NCBI GenBank assembly: GCA_032622095.1
Contig: CP136066.1
Coordinates: forward strand, 92,651,319 to 92,715,318
Reading direction: 5' to 3'
Origin: Siphonodentalium dalli
Taxonomy: Eukaryota > Mollusca > Scaphopoda > Gadilida > Siphonodentaliidae
DNA: 64,000 nt
The translations under genes were made by a program, and so were the position numbers. Within the stretch, counting starts at the first letter, position 1, and every line of letters starts with the position of its first letter. Below, in pieces: positions 47,601 through 56,639 of this stretch. The notes under the pieces were generated by a model. The model was not told the DNA's origin, searched no databases, and saw nothing but the letters and a program-made list of their open reading frames with translations.

Positions 47601-50214
47601 CTAACATGCACAGGGGCGACAAGTTCTTCCCCGTTCACCCCTGTACATTTTACTCTGGCATATCATGGGCCAACGTAACGTTATAGTATCTGGTGTATAG
47701 TCAGTGGCGGGCCAGGATTCCCATTTAGGTGGGGGCAGTAGGAAAAGTTTGAGATATTTTGATGCCCCATGAACGATTTCCGGGCGTTTACATGACATTG
47801 GACATGTTATGGTAGGGGCCCATATTGTCTGAAATAGCAAGTAGAGGTTTAATGGGGGCAGTGGGAATTTTGGGACCCCTTGGCTTCGCCACTGGACTGT
47901 ACACTATTTAGTAAACGATAATACCCCGATAAAACAAAATCTTCGGAGAATCGGACCTTCGGAGAATCGGACCTTCGGAGTTATGGGCCGTCGGAGAATC
48001 GGGCCTTCGGAGTTATAGGTCTTCGGAGAATCGGCCCTTCGGAGTTATAGGTCTTCGGAGTTATAGGTCTTCGGAGAATCGGCCCTTCGGAGTTATGGAC
48101 TTTCGGAGAATCGGATCTTCGGAGTTATGGGCCGTCGGAGAATCGGGTCTTCGGAGTTATGGGCCGTCGGAGAATCGGGTCTTCGGAGTTGTGGGCCTTC
48201 GTAGTAATAGGTCTTCGGAAAACCGGTCTGACACCGTACATGGACATGTACTCTGCAGTTCCTGCCCATGTACTTTGGAGTACCTATGTATGTATTCCAC
48301 ACGGGGCACGTATTATACAATGTACCAAAATGTTGGTATACTCCACACGGGACACGTATACATGTAATACCATTGTATGTATTGTCACTATTGTTTATAA
48401 GAATATGTGTGTGAACCTTGATATATATAATAGTTAGCCATTCAAGCAAAGCCGACTTGTCGCTATCAGTTCAAATTCGTTTATTCTCATTCATCATGGG
48501 ATGACATATAGAGATATCAACACATAATATAATGTACATAAATAGAAATATCGCATTGTTGCTGACAAGTGCATGTTTATAAACGTTTATATATGAAATG
48601 ACCGTCGGTTTCAATTTCACGTGCATTCTCATGGGATTTTAATCGCGACAAAAATAAGCAAACTGCATGAATTTCATGCATGTGGAGTTTGCTGATTTTA
48701 ATCGCTGTCAAAACCCATGACAGTTGAAGATGCAAGTCATTTTTTTTACTTCCGCGCTGTTCAAACTTCATAGAATTACTTTGGAAAATAATTTAACTGG
48801 GTTTTGTATGTCAAATATCACTTTCGAAAAGCTACTTATCGGTGACATCTCGCTAAGTGACAATTTAAATATAAAGTTATTCCATTTGTTCAAATATACA
48901 TAGCTTCAACTTGCGGCTTTGACATAAGCAACTAGGCTGCAATACTGTTGACGATCTTAAAGTAACACATACGGTAGCATAAGCCCCCCTCCCCCCCCCC
49001 CCCCCTCCGGACGTACAGTGATGGACATCTGTAGCGTAAACTAATTTTTATGCATATGGATCGTACTTTACACTATAATTACACAAAATATCATGTACTT
49101 TATATTAATGTCAGGAGCGAGGCCAAGATAAGTTATATATGTAACTTGTGCCTCAACCCCTTGCATTTAATTCTGAATGCAAATAAATGTGTTTACATCA
49201 ACCCGTGACCGCGTTGAATCCGCCGTTTATGACTTGTATTTATATACTTCAGTATGAAATATGATTGTGTTATGTCTGTCACTATTTATTCAACTTAAAA
49301 TATTACACACAGCAGCAATATGTATACAATTATATATAATGTACATATTTTCAGGTATTTGATAGCTTTGGTGTGGCATGTCATGTAAACCCAGAATAAA
49401 TTCATAATATATGTAATATGTGTCAGATGGTGACATTCCATGTCAAGAGCGGCCATAAATCCCCGTTTCTCACGAAAGTAATTTGGATGATAACTGTTTT
49501 GTTATCCGCCAATGGGTTGCACGTGCACCTGTGCAATGATACGCTTAATGCCCAAGCATACGAGTATATCATTTAATCCACGCTTAATGCAAATCGTATA
49601 CATCGTAGTTCTCTAATTACTAGATTCATAATATTCAACCAGTATGCGGATCGTTCACCTGATACAGACCAATGTTTCTCTGTAGTAATACAAAACTATT
49701 AGTTAAAAGGCCTCAGTGGTAAAGGGTATGTGGCATGCCACGCCAGCCGTTGAGGCATGCTGATATCCCATAATATGGACCGTTAATGTCCGACAATTCC
49801 GGTGACTTCCATAGTAAATGTGTTCACAGACACATGAACGATATAGATTCAAAGTAGTTCAATGTATATGAATATAGTGACGTGGCGTGTCCGTCGTAGC
49901 GCTATGGGAAAAGCAATATCAAGGGTATGGAGAGAGAGAGACCAACATTACGTGCTTATTTCACTACATCAAACTGATCCAACCACCGACAAACAAATGA
50001 AAATTATTTCGCTAATGAAAGTCATTTTAGTTCAATTCATAGCAAAGAATGGCGTGTTCTGGCAATTTTGATAAAACATTTATTGTAATACCTACATTGA
50101 GCAAGATTATTCGCCGTGAACCATAACATGGTGTTTCGAATCACTTTAAACATATATAATCCACACTAAATGAACGTACCTGTCACCTACCAGAACACAT
50201 TTCACGCTCATCAT
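31342..50214 (-). CDS. Atypical Rho-family small GTPase, five exons
   Basis: Coding exons on the minus strand: 50214-50180, 42940-42872, 41382-41265, 33408-33346 and 31629-31342 (with stop). All four introns (7239, 1489, 7856 and 1716 bp) have GT/AG ends and phases agree, giving 190 residues, the usual Rho length. Motifs: P-loop GDSKVGKS at 10-17, DSAG at 56-59, TKTD at 114-117, SAK at 159-161, a Rho-type insert around 121-137, RQKKKKS then CVIL at the C terminus, predicting geranylgeranylation and membrane attachment. Family role: a nucleotide-controlled switch for actin and polarity. Oddities: the Gly12 and Gln61 positions are Ser, as in GTPase-deficient Rnd-like proteins, and switch I reads EQPHIRDVTF instead of YVPTVF. 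The start could be either of two adjacent ATGs. No stops or frameshifts, so it looks intact rather than a pseudogene. Closest subgroup (Cdc42/Rac/Rnd) is not settled by eye. Confidence 0.9.
31630..33345 (-). other. GTPase intron 4, with a tandem repeat
   Basis: Holds a 180-bp tandem repeat (32470-33030) and, near 31760-31950, sequence distantly related to the 22.2 kb repeats. No other exon-like sequence noticed. Confidence 0.7.
32470..33030 (+). repeat. Three tandem ~180-bp units
   Basis: Units marked by CAATCAAAGAGCCGTAAC near 32499, 32683 and 32861 share GACCGG, CTCCTCTTGTGAA, ACTCACATACCA and GTTGATAATTGTTC. A CCCGCGGATTTTTTTCCG element follows at 33050, suggesting a transposon edge. Confidence 0.85.
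33346..33408 (-). CDS. GTPase exon 4
   Basis: Acceptor TTTTTTCTGCAG, donor GGTGAGTT, 63 nt. Encodes DVFVICFSVVDRDSF then ANVVSR, matching the Cdc42/Rac beta-4 strand. Confidence 0.92.
33900..35260. repeat. Palindromic TACCATGGTA array (interrupted by the SINE)
   Basis: From about 33940 the sequence is dense in GGTAAA, then in GGTACTACCATGG and its variants, especially 34960-35260. Spacing is irregular, so it is not a simple satellite. The palindrome contains an NcoI-type CCATGG core. Confidence 0.7.
34291..34601 (-). mobile_element. Full-length tRNA-derived SINE with 13-bp target duplication
   Basis: On the minus strand: a tRNA-like head with an A-box (TGGCTCAATCGG) and B-box (GGGTTCAAATCC), a conserved core (TTATCTGGG, GATGGCCGGTGG, AAACTGGCAATGTCGTGA) and a tail of AATC repeats. 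CCTGTGATTTCGA flanks both sides (34278-34290 and 34602-34614). It lies in GTPase intron 3 in the same orientation as the gene. A second, older copy is at 61090-61345. The head should contain the internal RNA polymerase III promoter. Confidence 0.9.
36330..36780. repeat. Second TACCATGGTA palindrome block
   Basis: Copies of TTTACCATGGTACT and CTACCATGGTAAAGTA, ending just before the left arm of the 37-41 kb element; a few copies also occur beyond its right arm near 41040-41060. Confidence 0.65.
38480..39250 (-). pseudogene. Decayed EEADT / ALTG-D / LPP-RANY protein, possible nuclease
   Basis: On the minus strand the pieces occur in the family's order but in shifting frames. C-Y-H-E-E-A-D-T lies near 39110-39125 and S-T-D-V near 39030. 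V-N-D-I-A-D-S then C-E-T-L-P-L-I-H-A-L-T-G-Y-D-I lies at about 38855-38935. L-P-P-A-A-T lies near 38610, and R-A-N-Y-I-S-D-W with P-x-x-V-P and D-W at 38500-38560. From memory, intact relatives read EEADTR, SPDTDV, ALTGCDTTS and LPPTSDSL...RANYQ...W; they are multicopy, uncharacterised and transposon-like. Several frameshifts and stops make this copy dead. A similarity to FEN/XPG nuclease acidic motifs is my inference. Confidence 0.6.
40126..40377 (-). CDS. Unrecognised 83-codon frame starting inside the right arm of the 37-41 kb element
   Basis: The start context ATGAG.GAGACTTACGTT is conserved in both arms of the element. The left-arm copy (near 37640) is open for only about 22 codons. The protein has three cysteines in a C-M-C-D-N-C cluster and an M-G-I-M-E-L-F run; no domain recognised. 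It could be the N-terminal exon of the element's ORF or a chance frame. Confidence 0.3.
   Translation of the reverse strand: MSETYVLLGGIFLCCGSLDTIDDIYSIVHCMCDNCFKMASKTATNIEDFQTYRHTLNWVGHMGIMELFIKNAFTGAPQQTKEL
41265..41382 (-). CDS. GTPase exon 3 (switch I end to switch II)
   Basis: Acceptor TTGATTCAG, donor GGTTAGTG. Encodes DVTFKSNLTVENET, then the switch II segment YDSAGSSDYDRLRP and ends at LQT, in phase 0 with exon 4. The DYDRLRP string is diagnostic for Rho-family proteins. Confidence 0.93.
41611..41775. repeat. Compound (TA)n-(CT)n-(GA)n microsatellite
   Basis: About 40 bp of TA, then CT-rich, then after ~25 bp a GA-rich tract. The CT and GA parts are complementary and could form a hairpin. 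The open frames over it are low complexity. Confidence 0.95.
41955..42085. repeat. Long imperfect hairpin in GTPase intron 2
   Basis: TTTGAATACC...GTCTGAAATGATATATCGAATTTTCAC pairs with GTGAAAATTCGATATTTCTTTCCAGAC...GGTATTCAAA around a TTGCATGC-containing centre. It could be a small palindromic MITE or a hairpin RNA source. Confidence 0.75.
42872..42940 (-). CDS. GTPase exon 2 (P-loop to switch I)
   Basis: Preceded by TTTTATTTCCAG and followed by GTACATTG. Completes Ser12 and encodes KVGKSCLLHAYTKREF then TEQPHI and two bases of Arg35. The Mg-binding Thr of the usual P-T-V-F would fall at the His of PHI. Confidence 0.9.
43682..46478. repeat. Inverted terminal pair 1, GACCTTTCGCATCC type
   Basis: GGGACCTTTCGCATCC at 43682 and the complement ending GGATGCGAAAGGTCTC at 46478, each flanked outside by TA. 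The arms match inward for about 150 bp (GGATAGCTATTCGTAGTCGT, AAGTCTATCCGTATGG, AAAAAGTCCTTTC, TTTTGACGAA, TTATTTCGTA). TA flanks fit Tc1/mariner-type insertion. No transposase recognised inside. Confidence 0.75.
43945..44330 (-). repeat. Dispersed repeat related to 20990-21150
   Basis: GGTCCAGAAACATTCCTATATGAGCGAGGTC and ACACGTGAAATTGGACCCG, then GTTCCCGGGATC match the reverse complement of 21010-21120. It starts with AGCCGATGTGCCCGAC, near in style to the GGGTTACCCGG starts at 27152 and 52669. Confidence 0.7.
44698..46776. repeat. Inverted terminal pair 2, GAGACCTTTCGCAAAACTCACG type
   Basis: GAGACCTTTCGCAAAACTCA at 44698 and its complement ending at 46776, TA outside both. Arms match for about 130 bp (ACGATTACGGATA, GGGTACTACGTCACCAACAT, TACTTTCTAATCGTT, ACGATTTCATG). 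The pair overlaps pair 1 in an interleaved, not nested, way. Confidence 0.75.
46930..48290. mobile_element. Foldback element with arms built of 18-bp units
   Basis: Arms of about 600 bp are complementary around a centre near 47615. Left array 46983-47228 has about 15 units; right array 47943-48222 has about 17, inverted. Units share TCCGAAG and come in two types, GATTCTCCGAAGG and CATAACTCCGAAGG. Inside the arrays the arms continue (AAATAGTGTACAGTCCAGT, AATGTCATGT.AACG, AAATGGGAA.CCTGG) and outside they end near GGTACTCC. No coding frame spans it; the open frames are array products. Confidence 0.85.
50180..50214 (-). CDS. GTPase exon 1 (start codon and beta-1/P-loop start)
   Basis: Encodes MMSVKCVLVGD and two bases of the Ser12 codon, followed by the donor GTACGT. 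It is only 35 nt of coding sequence and was found by its fit to the P-loop exon. Two ATGs are adjacent; the first is used here. No promoter element is recognised upstream, where short inverted repeats and a MITE (50590-50861) lie. Confidence 0.85.
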
Positions 50215-50439
50215 TTTCTTTTGTTGTACATACGAATGAACATATGCTGGCCAGATGTGGTGTGAAGAATGTCGCATTTACGGACCTCACTCGCTCTGCA
50301 TGCGAACATTCGTATATAGTTTCCTGTTTACAAGTTCATACGACAACCAGAATAGCACTCCCATGCATATACGCAAACGACACGATCGTTATACCGGGTA
50401 TACACACAATATAATATGCTTTAAGAGTACAACGCATCA

Positions 50440-50520
50440 CTGAAGCTAATTTTGGGTTTCTGTACATGTGTGAGTTCCCGACGAGCCTGCTGAATTAAAG
50501 ATGCACGCTCCGAATTAAAG
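50440..50520 (+). repeat. Short repeat also at 51115-51190
   Basis: TTTTGGGTTTCTGTACATGTGTGAGTTCCCGA resembles TTTGGGTTGCTGTATGTGCATGAGTTCCCGA near 51135, and a shorter trace is near 52030. A CATGGTGTTTCGAATCACTTTAA segment near 50130 likewise resembles 51790. Together they suggest an old duplicated ~1 kb unit over the GTPase 5' end. Confidence 0.5.
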
Positions 50521-50589
50521 CTATGAAAATACCATGCATCGCTACTTTGTTATATATATATATATAACATGAAATAATTAGGTCGTACC

Positions 50590-50861
50590 TTAACCCTTCC
50601 ATGACTGGAGTTTCCTGAAATTTTACGAAAACCCTGTGCCAATGCATTATCTTATATATGCGTGTTTCCTATAGGGAACCTGGCATATATATACACAAGA
50701 GAATGCATTGGCCTATAACAATACTTACCTTGAACTTGTAAGCCAGTGCATTCCCTTATATATGCGAGGCTACCTACTGGATACTAGCATATATAACAGA
50801 ATGCACTGGCACATGATCATTAATGCTGCAGCAGCGCCATCTCCCGCCATAAAAGGGTTAA
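50590..50861. mobile_element. piggyBac-like MITE with two internal hairpins, upstream of the GTPase
   Basis: Bounded by TTAA on both sides with CCCTTCCATG at the left and CCATAAAAGGG at the right, the TTAA-CCCTT signature of piggyBac ends. Two tandem hairpins: CCAATGCATTATCTTATATATGCG with its complement (50638-50715) and CCAGTGCATTCCCTTATATATGCG with its complement (50752-50811). Lies about 375 bp upstream of the GTPase start codon. Confidence 0.8.
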
Positions 50862-52479
50862 GACCATTAATATGAGGTTTTGATGGTCATATATGGATTT
50901 CCTAAAGAGGAATTTTATCACATCTTGAATTTTATCAGGCTAGCAAAAATTCCCCCCAAAACAAATTTTCTTCTCTGGTAAAGTGAGTTTATGCTTACGT
51001 TTCACAAATTCAGTAGATAATAAAGAGCGTTCTCAATTTTCGCGATTCCTGTTACATATGAGGGTGATTGCAAGTATTTGTCATGTTCCTGTCAATCTGA
51101 AATTTTGTGTCATATCGGACCGGGCAGCTTTAATTTGGGTTGCTGTATGTGCATGAGTTCCCGAAACGCCTTTGGATTTAACATTCTTTGCTTACTTTTG
51201 AATATTAAGATAGTATTGCTGATCATCCGTGAACAATTATGTTAAAACATTTTCTCAATTGACAGGGCAACCTGGGGCTGTGCTAATTTGTGAATTACGT
51301 ATTAGTTTCTACTATATAAGCAATACACACGAACAACGTATATGCATTTGCACACAACTAAAGACTCGTGGGGTCAACTCCATACATCATAAAGTGGAAT
51401 TATAAGCTTCCACGTTTAACGTGTAAGTTTAAAGACATATTATGGACATGTTTGGGTGCTTGAAATTTAAAATTTAGTACTCATGTGCTATGCCAACCTA
51501 GGGAATGTAGAATTCTGCTAACGTCACCGACAATTTCAAAGAAATCGACAATACCATGCCATAGAAAACATCGTCTCAACTACGCCCTATTGTAAATATT
51601 TACATCTAGATTCGGGACGCAACTATCGGCAATAATCTAACACAAATGATTTCGCCATCGATAGTCATTGCATTGAATTAATATATGAGGATGCCGGTGT
51701 GTATCGTAAGTTTGGATTAACATTCGTAACAAATATCTACTTTGAGAAAGATTATTCTCAATTTCTATTTCATCACCATACCAGAGTGTTTCACATCACT
51801 TTAACACATAAAAGTAAGTTTTGCGGCCATATAGAACTGGGTTATTTCCGTGCGTCCGCTCACCCGTAACAACGATGGAGCGCTCGGTCTCAATCACAAT
51901 TGGTTGGATTTCAATGATCTTTGGCATACCATGCACAATTCATATAGTGGGAAGGGATGTCCTCATGAAACTGGTTTCGTCCAATCAATTTTGCAGAGTT
52001 ATTGCAATCGGAGTTAAAGTGTATCGGTGCTAACTTTGGATCTCTGTATATGTCCAAAGTCACTTTAGTAAGCCACATTTGAATGACAGTTTAGTATATG
52101 ACTATATAATTTATGTTTAAATTGATTTGTAACACGTTGCCGCTCACGCTGAACACACTTATCGTGTATATAAATAAATGTTGTATCAAGATTGTCAGCA
52201 CCCGCCATTCTTTCATATGAATTAAAATTTGATCATGACGGGAACATTATGCATAATTATGTAACATGCATGTTTTGTCCATATAATTAATTTCTTAGGA
52301 AGTTATGTCCATTAGCTCTTATTTGAGAATTCTTTGGTATAGATAGCTCTTATTTGAGTTGTCTTTGGTATGTCCATGAAACAAAAAATGAGATGAAGGA
52401 TATCCACCTGCAACAGGTTTTGTCCAGTCATCGCAGGCCACCTGAAACACCACCGCACCCCCATATATACAAATAGAAA
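50862..52479. other. Noncoding upstream region of the GTPase
   Basis: Only the short repeat copies noted at 50440-50520 were recognised. The ATTTGAG(A/T)TTCTTTGGTATA string is duplicated near 52322-52372. No promoter motif I would defend. Confidence 0.4.
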
Positions 52480-52668
52480 ACTCGTTATAACGACTTGCAA
52501 GTCGTTGTAATGACTTACAAATCGTTATAACGACATGCAAGTCGTTATAACGACTTATAGAAATAAAAACAAGTCGTTATACATGTAACGACTCGTATAT
52601 GTAGTCTTTATAACGACTTTTTTTTATTTCTACAATTCGTTGCAACGTTATAACGAATTGTATATTTG
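52480..52668. repeat. Palindromic satellite AAGTCGTTATAACGACTT
   Basis: Some eight full or partial copies of CGTTATAACGACTTGCAAGT-like units, each itself a palindrome, in ~190 bp. It abuts the start of the 52669 repeat. Confidence 0.9.
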
Positions 52669-55500
52669 TATACTAGCAGGGTTACCCGGGGTTGCCCAGG
52701 TTAAAATGATCTGAAACCCTCTGCTGTGGACATCCGGTGGGAATAGAGAATACTATTGTTCAAAGTGTTACACGTATTCCCAAAATTGTATATCCAAATG
52801 GCATCACACAACGTCATTGTTATACATGGATTATAAGTAGTGGCTCACCTTGTCGGAGTGACTGTCATTTTATTTATCGCGACTAATTCGTCCCACGAAA
52901 AAAAAACAATTTATTTATCAACAACTGAGCGTACTTCAAACGTTATCATTTTTTAAATCGTACAGTCGACGTGGTTGGAATTGATGTTTTTTTGTGATTG
53001 GTTTTAAATATTTTTTAAAGGGATCAAAACATAAACATTATTTCAAAATACGACAATGGAGTTTTACATAGAGATGGATAAATAAATCTAGTGGGTTAGA
53101 CTAATATTTTGAGGACACCTGGTTATCATATATCCATGAAAATACAGATGTTTAAAAAAATTCCAGGTGCGCCTCTGTTCATGAGGCTATACTGGCTAAT
53201 TATTTTCAGCTTAAATATTTGTTGCTATATATCAGCTACATGTGCCCGATACTCAGCGATATTTTAAGTTATTCTAAAAAGTTGTTCTAAAAAAGATATC
53301 TTCTGTATCGGGCAGATGTACCCTTGTCAGATGCCAGTATTGGAGAATCGTGAAAAGTCTTGTACTCAGAAGAAACTAAATTTGACTGCACAATATGACC
53401 ACTATTTTTGAACAGGCCCATACATTTACATTTCTCTCTTGACAAATTGTATCTTTTTTTTTACAATTCTTGAACAGGAAAGACTCAATTTTATTATAAT
53501 ACATGATCCATTCTAAAATGTCATACTCTGACGGTCCAAGAAGGTCCCTCCTTTTGCAAGAATATATGCATCTCTTAAATATAATGACAAATAACCTGTT
53601 ATGCTTTCTTCTATGTATCTGTTTTACTGGCTCACTATACGAATGCCCTGATTCTTGTCCCCATATTAATATAACATTTGAGACGATATAATTGTTCAAG
53701 TGACTCAGTTTGATCTCCACTTGTCAAGGTTGTGAACTTCGAACGCCAAACATTGATTAGAACGAATTATGGAGATCTAGGTGGAAATAGTGGAAATAGG
53801 TGGAAATAGTGCTAAACCTCTGTATCAGCTTTGATGCCCCTTCGTGCACCCCTGACTCGAACTCGAATCAGAGAAATGATTATGTATAAGTTTGGTGGAA
53901 ATCAGTGACAAATTTATTTAATCATTTTTGCTGCCCCTACCTGTTTCTGCCCCTGACAACAACAGCGTCACTTTAGAAAATGTTAGCCCACACCATTATC
54001 TTCCTCGTACAAAGTTACCCCTGTCACACCATTTGGTGCCCATTAGATGGTCTTCCATGAAGTTCTATAGAACAGACAGACATTCGCAAATGTAGGCACC
54101 AAATGTGGCGTCTTTAACCCACACGATTTGATTCCTCGTATCATCGGGGAAGAACTTGTATATATTTTGTGGAAATTGGCGCTAAACATATTTTTTATCA
54201 GTTTTTTGTGCTATCCCCTCCCTGTCCCCGAATAAAGCGACGTCACTGTCATCTTTAAAGCACAATTAGACTCATTATGAAGGTGACTATATATAAAATT
54301 GGTGGTAATAGGCGACTTACTAAATTCGTATAAAATTTAATCCCCCCATTTCTCACCCAAACGGGACCAATTTGGCGTGTTTCAACCACACGATTAGGTT
54401 TTTTCCCCGTGCACTCTGACACGAACTTTTGACAACGTTAAACGACACAATTAGAATCCTGATATCGATCGTAATCGGCGACTAAACAAATTCTTATCAA
54501 ATTTAGTGCCCGCCCCCATCGCTCAACCAAACGGCACCAATTAGGCGTCTTTGAATCACACGACTAGATTCCTCGTATCTTGGAGAAGAATGTGGATCAA
54601 TTTGGAGGAAATTGGTGCTAAAATATTTTGTCAGTTTTGGTGCCCTCTCCGATTCCGTGCACCCCTGACTCGAATGACGCCACAGTTGACAATTTTAGGC
54701 CACACGGTTATACTCCTGATATCATGGAGATGACTATGTATAAGTTTCGTGATAATCGGCGACTATACAATTTTTTATTAAATTTACCCCCCCCCCCAAT
54801 CTCTCAATTAAAAGGCACCAATTTGGCGTCATTAAATAACACGATTAGATTCCTTGTATCTTGGGGAAGAATGTGTATCAATTTGGTGGAAATCGGTGCT
54901 AAAATATTTTATCACTGTTGGTGCCCCTCTCCCATTCCGTACACCCCTGACTTTAAGCCACACTTTTCGACTCCTGATATAATGGGGATCATTATGTATA
55001 CGTTTGGCCATAATCGGCTACTGAACAAATTCTTATCAATTTAGTGCCCCCACTGCCCCCAATCTCTCACCCAAACGGCACCAATTTGGCATCATTAAAT
55101 CAAACGTTTAGATTCCTTATATCGTTGGAAAGAATGTGTATCAATTTGGTGGAAATCGGTGCTCAAAATATTTTATCAGTTTTTGGTGCCCCTCTCCCCT
55201 TCCGTGCTCCCCTGACTTGAACGGCGCTACTTTTGACATCTTTAAACCACATCATTAGCTTCGTCATATCATGGAGATCGTTATGTATAAGTTTGGTGGA
55301 TATCTGCGATAAAAAGTTTTTCTGCCCCTCCCCTTTTCTGCCCCTGACAATAGCAAATAGAAAATTCTAACCCGCGCCATTATCTTCTCGGAAAAAGTTA
55401 CCCCTGTTAGACCCCTTTGTTGCCGTCTACATGGTCCCCTGTGAATTTCTACAGAGCACAGACAGACAGACAGACATTCGTAAATATAGATATAGATTTG
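52669..55500 (+). repeat. Dispersed repeat with internal ~280-bp tandem units
   Basis: Starts TACTAGCAGGGTTACCCGG and ends in CAGACAGACAGACAGACATT. Units beginning (C)ACCAATTTGGCGTC occur near 54090, 54368, 54535, 54816 and 55079. They contain GATTCCTCGTATCTTGG, AATTTGGTGGAAATCGGTGC, TTTTGGTGCCCCTCTCC and ATCATGGAGATGACTATGTA. The 54368 unit is shortened. Same family as 27152-28105. Open frames over it are repeat products. Confidence 0.85.
53376..53720 (-). other. Unrecognised 114-codon open frame
   Basis: Lys- and Cys-rich, opposed by another 62-codon frame. No domain, no splice context. It lies within the repeat at 52669-55500 and is probably chance. Confidence 0.15.
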
Positions 55501-56639
55501 GGGTGCGGTGGTGATTCGGATGGCCCTAATGCGTTTTCGTAGATTAAGACATCCTTCGAAGTAAGGAAAATTAATAAAATTAAAAAAATTTAACATTAGC
55601 GAAAATGCACCTTTTAGACCCCCCCCCCCCCCCCCCGCAGATGAGGGTAGTGTCACACGAAAGGGTAGAAGTTTTGACGCTATCTCCAATTATCCTTGCC
55701 CCATGGGGGTTCCAAAACACTGAGGTATCCAGGGCGGAGCAGGTGGAAAATATATATTTTTTGACCTTTTTAGTGTTTTTGACCTGCAATTTTCAGTATA
55801 ATCAGGAAAACCAGTAAAATAAGACAACTGTTGAATAAAATATACTTGTATATCAGATATTTATTCTATCTGGGATGCCTACATTAATGATGTGCACAAA
55901 ATTATATTCTCCAAGAATTTTTGTGAAAAATTCACGAAAATGCAAAACAAAATTCATAATTTGCAGTTCTTTTTCAAAAAAGTTTTCCAGAAGATTTCCT
56001 ATAAAATATTAATTTATTGGTATAAAGCTCTCAGTCGTGCATCAAAATTTTCAGCATTATATACTTGATATATTAATATCAACACCACTAGCATTGATAT
56101 CCAACAAGCCGAGATATTTTCAAAAACTTAACCCACCCCTAAAACTGATTTTCTACCGGAAAATACCTGTCAAGTCAGAATAGCCCATTTTGTTAACCAA
56201 TTCAGAGTCTTATATCATATATCATGGCATTAGGATGTATCTGAGGAGGTTTATGTTATGGGGGAGTCTATTTTGTTTAAATATTTGATTTTTTTTGGGG
56301 TAAATTATTTTAAAAATTTATTATTTTTAAGTTAAACATTTCTGAAAATTTCCCATGACTTTGTCAGTTTTATGAATACAGCTGCACAACATGCACCACA
56401 ATAAGTATAAATTCATCCCAATACCAGACATGAAATTCTATAATCATGCACCAGACAGAAATAAAGTAAAACTTAACCCTACCCCACGATAGTTTTCTTA
56501 TGCTTTCAATTTTATACTTTATGCTATTGAAATTGAAAGGTCATTCAGACTAGTTGATATAATTCATATCATATATTGCAATAGTACTGCCCACGGTTTA
56601 TGCAATCTCATCTCCACTGTCACTGTCAATGTCATCAAA

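Larger units (their letters stand above)
42941..50179 (-). other. GTPase intron 1, transposon-rich
   Basis: Holds the interleaved inverted repeats (43682-46776), a dispersed repeat (43945-44330) and the foldback element (46930-48290). 48291-50179 contains a small palindrome near 48625-48715 (GATTTTAATCGC..., TGCATGAATTTCATGCA), a poly-C tract at 48985-49005 and little else. Confidence 0.65.

Noticed and set aside
46895-48449. Several overlapping open frames of 60-118 codons
   Set aside because: All are translations of the 18-bp unit arrays of the foldback element.
49705-49765. Possible tRNA-like sequence (GGCCTCAGTGGTAAAGGG)
   Set aside because: No B-box at the right distance and no cloverleaf I can fold.
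55264-55689. 141-codon minus-strand frame
   Set aside because: Spans repeat DNA, a poly-C tract and the inverted arm; no domain and no conservation with the opposite arm.
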